Shown piece after piece: positions 45,797 through 52,068 of a DNA stretch of 64,000 nt. How positions within the stretch are numbered: the first letter of the stretch is position 1; each line of letters begins with the position of its first letter. Position numbers and translations under genes: made by a program. The notes beneath the pieces are model-generated. The model did not search any database and was not told the origin of the DNA. It saw nothing but the letters and a program-made list of their open reading frames with translations. Origin of the DNA: Chryseobacterium indologenes (GTDB lineage Bacteria > Bacteroidota > Bacteroidia > Flavobacteriales > Weeksellaceae); contig LAZY01000036.1 of the NCBI GenBank assembly GCA_001013295.1, positions 103,038 to 167,037 on the forward strand. The letters are read 5' to 3'.

Positions 45797-45825
45797 AAAA
45801 ACCACCCTTAAAAAAGAGTGGTTTG
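45797..45825 (-). terminator. Terminator of tRNA-Gln
   Basis: On the minus strand AAACCAC...GTGGTTT forms a 7-bp stem directly after the tRNA and is followed by TTGTTTTTTT. A second copy of this hairpin without a tRNA lies at 38755-38781. Confidence 0.75.
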
Positions 45826-45896
45826 TAGACTCACAGGGATTCGAACCCCAGATGACTGAACCAAAATCAGTAGTGTTACCGCTACACCATGAGTCT
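45826..45896 (-). tRNA. tRNA-Gln (anticodon TTG)
   Basis: The 71-nt minus-strand sequence folds as a cloverleaf. Acceptor AGACTCA/TGAGTCT (7 bp) with discriminator A; D stem GTGT/ACAC; anticodon stem ACTGA/TCAGT with loop TTTTGGT, giving anticodon TTG (reads CAA); T arm with loop TTCGAAT. CCA is not encoded. A promoter is positioned 16 nt upstream and a terminator directly downstream. Its 3' end borders the right direct repeat of the island. Confidence 0.95.
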
Positions 45897-45912
45897 GTTT
45901 GTTTTAGTGGTG

Positions 45913-45943
45913 CAAATTTACAGCTTTTTTCTTTATATACAAG
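45913..45943 (-). promoter_or_regulatory. Predicted promoter of tRNA-Gln
   Basis: Minus-strand CTTG (45943-45940), a 19-nt spacer and TAAATTTG (45920-45913) match the Bacteroidetes promoter plan. The -7 box ends 16 nt before the tRNA 5' end. Confidence 0.6.
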
Positions 45944-45985
45944 AACTTTTTGAATTTTTTTTTAAATTTACTGTAGAATTTATTC

Positions 45986-47023
45986 ATGGAAAATATGCTG
46001 ATAGACTTCAATAATCTCAATATTAATCAATTATCCTTTCATACGGAATTTGAAAAAAAAGTGGAAACTTTTCTGAAAGAATGGCTTTCTGATGGTGCAA
46101 TGGTAAAAGTTCAGACTTCCGGATCTACCGGAGTTCCTAAAATTTTTGAGATTGAAAAAAAGAAAATGATCAATTCTGCAGTGATGACCTGCAACTTTTT
46201 AGGATTACAAGAAGGTGACACCGCATTATTATGCCTGCCGGTAGAGTATATCTCCGGAAAAATGATGATTGTCCGCTCTATGGAAAGACATTTAAAACTC
46301 TTTGTCACGGAACCCTCCTTAAAGCCCCTGGAAAATGTAGAAGAAGAAATAAGCTTTTGTGCGATGACTCCGCTTCAGGTGGAAAACTCATTGGATAAAC
46401 TTCATTTGATTAAAAATCTCATTATTGGTGGAGCGGCAGTTTCTGAAAGTTTGAAAAATAAGATCCTCCAGATGAATCTGAGCCGTTCAAACCGTATTTT
46501 TGAAACTTACGGAATGTCGGAAACCTTATCTCATATTGGGTTGAAACAGTTGATGCCTTTACAGGAAGATTATTTTACGGTTTTTGAAAATGTAAACATT
46601 TCTCTGGACGAAAGAGCCTGTCTGAAAATCTATGCACCCAATGTGAATGATGAAATGCTGAAAACGAATGATTTAGTTGAAATTAAAAATGATAAACAGT
46701 TTAAATTTCTGGGACGAATAGATAACGTGATCAATTCCGGTGGGGCAAAAATTTTCCCGGAAGCTCTTGAAGCCTTGGTGAAAAAAGAAATCCCCAATGA
46801 AGCTGTATTTATAGGTTTTCCGGATGAAAGTTTGGGTCAGAAATTGATGTTGATTATAGAAGGAGATGAATCTGAAGAGGTTATCAGGAAAATCTCAGCA
46901 ACACCTTTTGAGAAAAATTTCCACAAGCCCAAAGAAATTATTTTCATCAAAGAAATTCCGAGGACCCCCAATGGAAAAGTAAACAGATTAGAATTATATC
47001 AAAATATAACAGAAAAACTATAA
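45986..47023 (+). CDS. menE: AMP-binding acyl-CoA ligase, probably o-succinylbenzoate-CoA ligase (MenE)
   Basis: A 345-residue ANL-superfamily enzyme. It has the AMP-binding loop TSGSTGVPK (44-52), the A5 motif ETYGMSE, the hinge region GRIDNVINSGGAKIFPEALE and the C-terminal catalytic Lys in PRTPNGKVNR. At 345 residues it is much shorter than typical acyl-CoA synthetases (about 500), but short forms like this are the usual MenE in Flavobacteriia, where MenE activates o-succinylbenzoate in menaquinone synthesis. No other men gene is nearby, so the substrate rests on similarity alone. It is divergent from tRNA-Gln and 24 nt upstream of arfB. Confidence 0.8.
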   Translation: MENMLIDFNNLNINQLSFHTEFEKKVETFLKEWLSDGAMVKVQTSGSTGVPKIFEIEKKKMINSAVMTCNFLGLQEGDTALLCLPVEYISGKMMIVRSMERHLKLFVTEPSLKPLENVEEEISFCAMTPLQVENSLDKLHLIKNLIIGGAAVSESLKNKILQMNLSRSNRIFETYGMSETLSHIGLKQLMPLQEDYFTVFENVNISLDERACLKIYAPNVNDEMLKTNDLVEIKNDKQFKFLGRIDNVINSGGAKIFPEALEALVKKEIPNEAVFIGFPDESLGQKLMLIIEGDESEEVIRKISATPFEKNFHKPKEIIFIKEIPRTPNGKVNRLELYQNITEKL

Positions 47024-47047
47024 CGCTTTATTCTACATTTTAAAACA

Positions 47048-47440
47048 ATGAAAAACTTTTCAAAAGAACTCAGCTTCAAAACTTCCCGCAGCAGTGGGGC
47101 AGGAGGGCAAAACGTCAACAAAGTGGAGACGGCTGTTACCGTACTTTGGAAAGTGGATGCCTCTGAATTTTTCAATGAAGATGAAAAAGCACTGATTCAG
47201 AATAAACTGAAAAACAGGATCAATGCTGAAGGCTATTTATTTCTTACGGTTTCTGAAAGCAGAACCCAGCTGATTAATAAAAACAAATCCATTGAAAAAA
47301 TAATAGAGATTGTCAATAAAGCTCTGATCATTCCCAAAAAGAGAACAGCAACAAAACCTTCAAGGGCTCAGAAACAGAAAAGATTAGACAGTAAGAAAAA
47401 GCTTTCCGACAAAAAAGAAAACAGACGTTTCAAATTTTAG
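47048..47440 (+). CDS. arfB: Alternative ribosome-rescue factor ArfB (peptidyl-tRNA hydrolase)
   Basis: A 130-residue class-I release-factor-like protein that frees ribosomes stalled without a stop codon. The GGQ catalytic motif is at residues 19-21 in SRSSGAGGQNVNKVETAV, preceded by a short N-terminal helix and with no codon-recognition domain, which distinguishes ArfB (YaeJ) from RF1/RF2. The C-terminal tail is rich in Lys and Arg (KKRTATKPSRAQKQKRLDSKKKLSDKKENRRFKF), as expected for insertion into the mRNA channel. It is probably co-transcribed with menE. Confidence 0.93.
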   Translation: MKNFSKELSFKTSRSSGAGGQNVNKVETAVTVLWKVDASEFFNEDEKALIQNKLKNRINAEGYLFLTVSESRTQLINKNKSIEKIIEIVNKALIIPKKRTATKPSRAQKQKRLDSKKKLSDKKENRRFKF

Positions 47441-47463
47441 GCTATTTCTTGCCCTGAAAACCT

Positions 47464-47471
47464 TATTTTTG
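47464..47471 (+). promoter_or_regulatory. Predicted -7 promoter element for the outer-membrane protein gene
   Basis: TATTTTTG matches TAnnTTTG, 17 nt before the ATG at 47489. Confidence 0.4.
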
Positions 47472-47488
47472 CGGAAAATTTTTAAACC

Positions 47489-48127
47489 ATGATAAAAAAA
47501 CTGTTCCTATTAGGAGCTATTTCGAGTTCTTTATTTTCATTTGCCCAAAAAGTGACCATCAGTCCTGCTGTAGGATATGCATGGAGAGTAGCTGAAACAG
47601 CATCCGGGCTTTCAATGGAAGAAAAAAATTACGTTAAAGGATTGAAAAGCGGACTTCATTTCGAAATTGCAGCGTATTACAACGTGAAAAATATAGGAAT
47701 CGGAGCAAAGTTTTCCAATTATAGTGCGTCAAGCAGTGGAATATTAAGGGGATATGCCAATGGGCAAACCGTTTCTGTCCCTGTAAGTACGAAAGATAAT
47801 ATCACGTTCTTCGGTCCTTCAGTGATGTTTTCCAATTATACCAAGCCTACCAAGCACAAGTTCGCGGCTGATGTATCTATTGGGGTAATTTCTTATACTA
47901 CCAAAACAGGATTTGTAAAAGGAACCGGCTCCAATCTGGGCCTTGAAGCAGGTATCGGATACCAGTATGAAGTTTCTAAGAACTTCCTGATTGGTCCTAA
48001 ATTTGGGTTTACTGCAGGAACACTAAACAAAATGAAAGTAAACGGCCAGACATTGGATCTTGGAAATGATCAGAAAGAAGGTCTCACAAGAGTTTCTTTA
48101 AGTGCAGCCGCTGCATTCCGTTTTTAA
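47489..48127 (+). CDS. Outer-membrane beta-barrel protein, function unknown
   Basis: A 212-residue exported protein. The signal peptide MIKKLFLLGAISSSLFSFAQ is followed by alternating hydrophobic/polar strands (KVTISPAVGYAWRVAE, GLHFEIAAYYNVKNIGIGAKFSNY, NITFFGPSVMFSNYTK, KHKFAADVSIGVISYTT, NLGLEAGIGYQYEV, FLIGPKFGFTAG) and a terminal Phe in SAAAAFRF. This fits an 8- to 10-stranded OmpA-like barrel. No peptidoglycan-binding domain. The end of this gene (GCTGCATTCCGTTTTTAAGT) occurs again at 49241-49260, ahead of the deoxyhypusine-synthase-family gene. Confidence 0.8.
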   Translation: MIKKLFLLGAISSSLFSFAQKVTISPAVGYAWRVAETASGLSMEEKNYVKGLKSGLHFEIAAYYNVKNIGIGAKFSNYSASSSGILRGYANGQTVSVPVSTKDNITFFGPSVMFSNYTKPTKHKFAADVSIGVISYTTKTGFVKGTGSNLGLEAGIGYQYEVSKNFLIGPKFGFTAGTLNKMKVNGQTLDLGNDQKEGLTRVSLSAAAAFRF

Positions 48128-48152
48128 GTCCTATATTTGTAGAAATTAAAAA
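48107..48152 (+). repeat. 46-bp direct repeat, left copy (gene end plus promoter)
   Basis: Covers the last codons of the outer-membrane protein gene and a perfect -7 element TATATTTG (48132-48139). It matches 49241-49286 at 40 of 46 positions, the first 20 being identical. Confidence 0.8.
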
Positions 48153-48161
48153 CATCTCATA

Positions 48162-48223
48162 TAATGACAGCAACAATCTTTTTATCAGCAGGATGCCGAC
48201 GATCAGGATTGTTGCTGTCATTA
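48162..48223. repeat. Perfect 17-bp inverted repeat with 28-nt loop
   Basis: TAATGACAGCAACAATC (48162-48178) and GATTGTTGCTGTCATTA (48207-48223) are exact complements. It lies just downstream of the promoter-like TATATTTG, so it would form near the 5' end of a transcript. A second hairpin follows at about 48277-48301 (CCCTGTC/GACAGGG). From there to 48417 nothing further is seen. Confidence 0.75.
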
Positions 48224-48417
48224 CTTTATCTACATAGAGATTCTTTTCTGAAAAGTTCTAAGGACTTTATCAATTAAGCCCTGTCAGGATCCAAGACAGG
48301 GGATTTTCCGGATTTTTATTTATTGTTTTTTGCGGTTTTCCTATAGAAGGCAGAGGTATCTGTAGTCTACATTGGATCATCGGGAATAGCTGCACTTTAA
48401 TTTTTAAATCAAAAAAA

Positions 48418-48798
48418 ATGTCAGAACATATTATTGTTACCACCGGAATTTATGATGCTATAAAAGATACACTCAGAAGGAAAAAAGTAAGCATCGGAGA
48501 AGAAAAAAGACTAGCCGAAGAACTCAGAAAAGCAAAACAGGTTTTGCGAAGAGATCTGCCGGCAGATATTGTAACAGTAGACAGAAAAGTGACCTTAAAA
48601 GATCATACATTGAATTTTGAACACGAGTATATTTTTGTGCCGTCTACCAAAGAAAAACTTAAGAAGAATAAACATTCCATCCTTTCGGATATTGCCCTTG
48701 CAGTAGTGGGATATAAAGTTGGAGATATTATTGAATGGCCTTTCAGAGACGGAGAAAGAAAAATTGAAATATTGAAAGTAGAAGCCTGGGAAGGATAA
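48418..48798 (+). CDS. GreA/GreB-family transcription elongation factor-like protein
   Basis: A 126-residue protein resembling the C-terminal FKBP-like domain of GreA/GreB, with a short helical N-terminus in place of the full coiled coil: MSEHIIVTTGIYDAIKDTLRRKKVSIGEEKRLAEELRKAKQVLRRDLPADIVTVDRKV, then TLNFEHEYIFVPSTKEKLKKNKHSILSDIALAVVGYKVGDIIEWPFRDGERKIEILKVE. The late motif (SILSDIALAVVGYKVGDIIEWPF) is the GreA SPLGxALLGxxxGD region. It probably binds the RNA polymerase secondary channel, as Rnk does; whether it stimulates transcript cleavage is unclear. It lies inside a segment bounded by a direct repeat. Confidence 0.82.
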   Translation: MSEHIIVTTGIYDAIKDTLRRKKVSIGEEKRLAEELRKAKQVLRRDLPADIVTVDRKVTLKDHTLNFEHEYIFVPSTKEKLKKNKHSILSDIALAVVGYKVGDIIEWPFRDGERKIEILKVEAWEG

Positions 48799-48895
48799 AA
48801 CTTTTGCTGAATATTATATAGGGTTGAATTTACGAAGAAAGCGTAGTCCATTTTTGGGCTGCGCTTTCTGTTTCTAATGAAAGATGTAATTGCTT

Positions 48896-49152
48896 GAAAT
48901 CGCAAGGACACAAAGATTTTTTTAATGCATGATATGCTTTAAAGCGTAAAAATTTTATCTCTGCTAAAATTGTAAACAGCTGGATATTGCCACTAATTTA
49001 CGAATAAATCATATGCATTTAAATTGTATCCACAAAGAAAATTACTCGTGCATTCGTGGTAAAAAAAAGCGGCATTTATTGAAGATCTTAGATCCTTTCA
49101 AGTCTTAAAAATAGACATCATCTAGATGAAAACCTTTGTGACCTTGCGCTTA
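48896..49152 (+). repeat. 256-bp nested inverted-repeat element, copy E1
   Basis: Outer termini GAAATCGCAAGGACACAAAG (48896-48915) and the complement-like CCTTTGTGACCTTGCGCTTA near 49133-49152. Inner inverted repeat TTGCCACTAATTTACGAATAA (48987-49007) with TTACTCGTGCATTCGTGGTAA (49042-49062). A stem-loop GAAGATC-TTA-GATC lies at 49081-49094, about 55 bp from the right end. It fills the gap between the GreA-like gene and the deoxyhypusine-synthase-family gene. Confidence 0.75.
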
Positions 49153-49240
49153 CCCCAACAAAAAGTATCTAAACTCAAGCTGTTCTTTTAACAAATGATA
49201 AAAAAGACTCCTTGCACGAGACTTTCTCCAAGTGGGTTGG

Positions 49241-49286
49241 CTGCATTCCGTTTTTAAGTTTTATCTTTGCAAAAATTAAAAAAATG
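49241..49286 (+). repeat. 46-bp direct repeat, right copy (promoter of the deoxyhypusine-synthase-family gene)
   Basis: Matches 48107-48152 at 40 of 46 positions. It contains GCTGCATTCCGTTTTTAAGT, the end of the outer-membrane protein gene, here without the gene, and a perfect -7 element TATCTTTG (49262-49269) placed 14 nt before the start codon at 49284. Confidence 0.8.
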
Positions 49287-50258
49287 AGCAAACCGATAAC
49301 TGAATTCATAGAAAAGTATTACCTGCACTTCAACGCAGCTGCATTGGTAGATGCTTCTAAAGGATATGTTGCCCACCTTAAAGATGGCGGAAAAATGATG
49401 ATCACTTTGGCAGGAGCAATGTCTACTGCTGAATTGGGTAAAATTCTTGCAGAAATGATCCGTCAGGGAAAAGTAGATTTTATCTCTTGTACAGGGGCTA
49501 ACCTTGAAGAAGACCTGATGAACCTTGTAGCACACTCTCACTATGAAAGAGTTCCTCATTACAGAGACTTGACTGCTCAGGATGAGTGGGATCTTTTGGA
49601 AAGAGGTCTGAACAGAGTTACAGATACATGTATCCCTGAAGAAGAGGCTTTCAGAAGATTACAGAAACATATCGTTGAGATCTGGAAAGATGCAGAAGCT
49701 AAAGGTGAAAGATATTTCCCGCATGAATTCATGTACAAAATGATCCTTTCAGGAGTATTGGAGCAGTACTATGAAATTCCTAGAGAAAATTCATGGATGA
49801 TCGCTGCTGCTGAAGCAAACCTTCCAATTGTAGTTCCGGGATGGGAAGATTCTACAATGGGTAACATCTTCGCTTCTTACTGCATCAAAGGAGAGCTTAA
49901 AGCTACTACCATGAAATCAGGGATCGAATATATGACTTACCTTGCAGACTGGTATACTAAAAACTCAGGAGGTAAAGGAGTGGGATTCTTCCAGATCGGT
50001 GGAGGTATCGCAGGAGATTTCCCTATCTGTGTAGTACCAATGTTATATCAGGATATGGAAATGCATGACATTCCTTTCTGGTCTTATTTCTGCCAAATTT
50101 CTGATTCTACTACTTCTTACGGTTCTTATTCAGGAGCTGTTCCGAATGAGAAAATCACTTGGGGTAAATTGGATATTACTACACCGAAATTTATCGTTGA
50201 AAGTGATGCAACCATCTGTGCGCCATTAATGTTCTCATATATTCTTGAGAATGCTTAA
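49284..50258 (+). CDS. Deoxyhypusine synthase-family protein (homospermidine synthase-like)
   Basis: A 324-residue enzyme of the deoxyhypusine synthase fold, which transfers an aminobutyl group from spermidine using NAD. Bacteria lack eIF5A, so members such as SpeY probably make homospermidine or a related polyamine. Conserved parts: GKMMITLAGAMSTAELGKILAEMIRQGKVDFISCTGANLEEDL, SWMIAAAEANLPIVVPGWEDSTMGN, GGKGVGFFQIGGGIAGDFPICV and DSTTSYGSYSGAVPNEKITWGKLD. The start MSKPITEF at 49284 is chosen; an in-frame extension to 49212 encodes part of a duplicated gene end and lies before the promoter. It is flanked on both sides by 256-bp repeat elements and ends at a terminator. Confidence 0.9.
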   Translation: MSKPITEFIEKYYLHFNAAALVDASKGYVAHLKDGGKMMITLAGAMSTAELGKILAEMIRQGKVDFISCTGANLEEDLMNLVAHSHYERVPHYRDLTAQDEWDLLERGLNRVTDTCIPEEEAFRRLQKHIVEIWKDAEAKGERYFPHEFMYKMILSGVLEQYYEIPRENSWMIAAAEANLPIVVPGWEDSTMGNIFASYCIKGELKATTMKSGIEYMTYLADWYTKNSGGKGVGFFQIGGGIAGDFPICVVPMLYQDMEMHDIPFWSYFCQISDSTTSYGSYSGAVPNEKITWGKLDITTPKFIVESDATICAPLMFSYILENA

Positions 50259-50288
50259 GAAATAAACTCTTTATGAGATTATCATATT

Positions 50289-50316
50289 GCGCTTCCATTT
50301 GGGAGCGCTTTTTTAT
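50289..50316 (+). terminator. Terminator after the deoxyhypusine-synthase-family gene
   Basis: GCGCTTCC pairs with GGGAGCGC (one G-T pair) and is followed by six T. Confidence 0.85.
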
Positions 50317-50374
50317 TTCTATGCTGTTTAGCTTTTTGATCTCTACTAAATTGTGTAAATGATGTAGATTTGTT

Positions 50375-50630
50375 GGAAATCGCAAAGACGCAAAAGATTA
50401 TATACATTATGGGTATTTTAAGGCGCAAGAAGATCTACGATCTTCAGCAAGTGTTACGCCTATTTTTTTGCCACGAATGCGCGAATAAATTATATACATT
50501 TAATTTTATTCATAAAGAAGATTATTCGTGTATCCGTGGCAATATCTAGTGGTTTCCAATTTTATCGAAGATAAAATCTTGCGTCTTACAACACTTTGTA
50601 TGTAGAAGAACTTGCGCCTTTGCGATTTCC
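50375..50630 (+). repeat. 256-bp nested inverted-repeat element, copy E2
   Basis: Outer inverted repeat GGAAATCGCAAAGACGCAA (50375-50393) and TTGCGCCTTTGCGATTTCC (50612-50630), 18 of 19 paired. Inner inverted repeat TTGCCACGAATGCGCGAATAA (50468-50488) with TTATTCGTGTATCCGTGGCAA (50523-50543), 18 of 21. Left stem-loop GAAGATC-TAC-GATCTTC (50429-50445), right stem-loop ATTTTATC-GAA-GATAAAAT (50560-50578). The 50631-50731 remainder shows no gene. Confidence 0.85.
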
Positions 50631-50731
50631 AAACTTCCAAACTTTCCGTACAGAATCTGCCTCATTTGCAAAATCAGTGAGCCAATAATCTTATTTTCAT
50701 TAAAATCAATCTCATCCTCAGAAAATAAAAA

Positions 50732-50878
50732 TCAATCCAAAGAATTCACCAGGACAAAATAGCGGTACGCCAGGATTCCCTTTTCTATTTTTGTAAGATG
50801 GTTAGGATCTTTCTTACTCAACTTCGGAAGAACCTTTTTATTGATTACATTCAGTAAACGGAAAAATGATTTTTTCAT
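50732..50878 (-). CDS. Small conserved flavobacterial protein, function unknown
   Basis: A 48-residue basic protein: it starts MKKSFFRLLNVINKKVLPKL, has SKKDPNHLTKIEKGILAYRY in the middle and ends FVLVNSLD. The ATG at 50878 is preferred over an in-frame upstream start at 50923. The pattern of a basic F-x-x-L-N-x-I-N-K-x-x-LP start, a K-rich middle and an A-Y-R-Y-[FW]-V-L-x-N-S-L end resembles short proteins I recall in many Flavobacteriia, sometimes mislabelled as SsrA-binding protein. No function is known to me. It is divergent from the alkyltransferase-like gene. Confidence 0.6.
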   Translation of the reverse strand: MKKSFFRLLNVINKKVLPKLSKKDPNHLTKIEKGILAYRYFVLVNSLD

Positions 50879-50979
50879 ATCTTTATCTTTTAATGAAACA
50901 TCATTGAGCAGATAAGAGTTCAAAAATGATGCAAAAAACGAATGACGTTTCTAAAGCTTAGGATCTAAAGACAAAAATT

Positions 50980-51276
50980 ATGGACGAAATTTTCAAACAG
51001 CAGGTATATGAAGTAGCAAGGCTTATTCCTAAAGGAAGAGTTTCCACCTATGGTGCTATAGCAAAGGCTGTAGGCTATCCCAACCATTCCCGTCATGTAG
51101 GAAAAGCAATGGGAGGCTGTCCGAAAGATGTTCCTGCCCACCGGGTGATTTCCAGCTCAGGAGTATTATCTGTTCCGGAATTTCAACCTAAGTTGGAGGC
51201 CGAAGGAATTACCATAGAAAATCTAAGAATTAAAAACTTTAAAAAATTATTCTGGGATCCATTGAATGAATTATAA
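50980..51276 (+). CDS. Alkyltransferase-like protein (MGMT family, no active-site Cys)
   Basis: A 98-residue protein equal to the DNA-binding domain of O6-alkylguanine-DNA alkyltransferase: FKQQVYEVARLIPKGRVSTYGAIAKAVGYPNHSRHVGKAMGGCPKDVPAHRVISSSGVLS. The usual active site PCHRV reads PAHRV, with Ala53 in place of the methyl-accepting Cys. So it cannot repair directly but may bind alkylated guanine and hand it to nucleotide excision repair, as known for ATL proteins. It stands alone and converges on an XRE regulator with a shared terminator. Confidence 0.9.
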   Translation: MDEIFKQQVYEVARLIPKGRVSTYGAIAKAVGYPNHSRHVGKAMGGCPKDVPAHRVISSSGVLSVPEFQPKLEAEGITIENLRIKNFKKLFWDPLNEL

Positions 51277-51288
51277 TCTACATAAAAA

Positions 51289-51325
51289 AATGTCACTCCA
51301 TAACTTAATATGAGTGACATTTATA
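51289..51325. terminator. Bidirectional terminator between the ATL and XRE genes
   Basis: AATGTCACTC (51289-51298) pairs with GAGTGACATT (51312-51321), with A-rich sequence on the left and T-rich on the right. Confidence 0.75.
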
Positions 51326-51347
51326 TTTTCTACAGTTTCAAACCGAC

Positions 51348-51749
51348 TTATTTTCTTCCTCTCGGGAGACCTCTCAATTCTTCTTTCAGTCTTTCATTCT
51401 CCTCTTTTAATAAAGCAATATAACCCTGAAGGTTTTCAATGACAGCACCTGGAATATTATCATAGTTATTTTGGTTCGTGATGACTCCAGCAGAAGATGA
51501 TCTGTCATTAAATACAGGATGATCATTATTGACAACGACTGTCGCTTCTTCTTCCTCGTAAATATCTTCAATCGGAACATCCAGAAAACGGGCAAGCTTG
51601 TCCCACTCATCTTTTACGATCTTTACATCACCGCTTTCTTTTCTGCTGTAATTGGATACATCTGTTGCGATAAAGTCAGCTACCTGCTGTTGAGTATAGC
51701 CTTTTTGCTTTCTGATGACGCGTAATTTTTCTTTTTGCATGACCGACAT
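51348..51749 (-). CDS. XRE-family regulator with C-terminal coiled coil
   Basis: A 133-residue DNA-binding protein from MSVMQKEKLRVIRKQKGYTQ; a longer in-frame start at 51767 is possible. The helix-turn-helix spans about residues 5-60: LRVIRKQKGYTQQQVADFIATDVSNYSRKESGDVKIVKDEWDKLARFLDVPIEDIY. An acidic EEEEA stretch and a linker lead to a coiled coil VIENLQGYIALLKEENERLKEELRG, probably for dimers, and a basic end LPRGRK. A CATTTTTG element at 51763-51756 (minus strand) lies directly before the start, so the mRNA may be nearly leaderless or start at MQKEKL. Confidence 0.88.
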   Translation of the reverse strand: MSVMQKEKLRVIRKQKGYTQQQVADFIATDVSNYSRKESGDVKIVKDEWDKLARFLDVPIEDIYEEEEATVVVNNDHPVFNDRSSSAGVITNQNNYDNIPGAVIENLQGYIALLKEENERLKEELRGLPRGRK

Positions 51750-52030
51750 TTTATACAAAAATGGCAAAAAAGCACAAGCTGTACAATAAAAAGTAGAAAA
51801 AAATAGATGCTAAAGAATAAGATTAAAGATAAAATGAAACGAAATTTAAAAACAGAAGTGTTATCTGATTTAATTGTTGAAAATTTTCTTCGAATTAGTT
51901 CCTTGTTTCATGATAACTTCCGATTCATCAAAGATTATGTGATAAGAAAAGAAATTTAAATCTATAAGTTTGGGTATTATAATATTCGGCTTATTTAAAT
52001 GAGTTGTTTTTCTAATCCTTTTTAAACAAA
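51750..52030. other. Gap between the XRE gene and htpG, no gene seen
   Basis: AT-rich. Apart from the XRE promoter region at its left end I find no conserved frame or RNA. A minus-strand frame at 51870-52079 overlaps the htpG terminator and is rejected. Confidence 0.4.
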
Positions 52031-52060
52031 AAAAAGACTGTTCCAAAAATGAAACAGTCT
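52028..52060 (-). terminator. Intrinsic terminator of htpG
   Basis: On the minus strand AGACTGTTTC...GGAACAGTCT (52060-52035) forms the stem and is followed by a long T run. Confidence 0.85.
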
Positions 52061-52068
52061 CATGTAAT

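Larger units (their letters stand above)
45422..45828. repeat. Right long direct repeat, running into the 3' end of tRNA-Gln
   Basis: Parallels 38446-38784. It starts AGGATCATTGTCAAAAGCTG, contains element copy B, and carries about 74 bp absent from the left copy. The extra stretch is bounded by CCACAACT at 45665-45672 and again at 45739-45746. It ends AAACCACCC...GAGTGGTTTGTAG, whose last 3 nt (TAG) are the 3' end of the tRNA gene. Confidence 0.8.

Noticed and set aside
45826..45896. tRNA-Gln acting as a suppressor that reads the TAA codons in the decayed genes
   Set aside because: The anticodon is TTG, which reads CAA normally. Frameshifts in one of the genes also point to plain decay.
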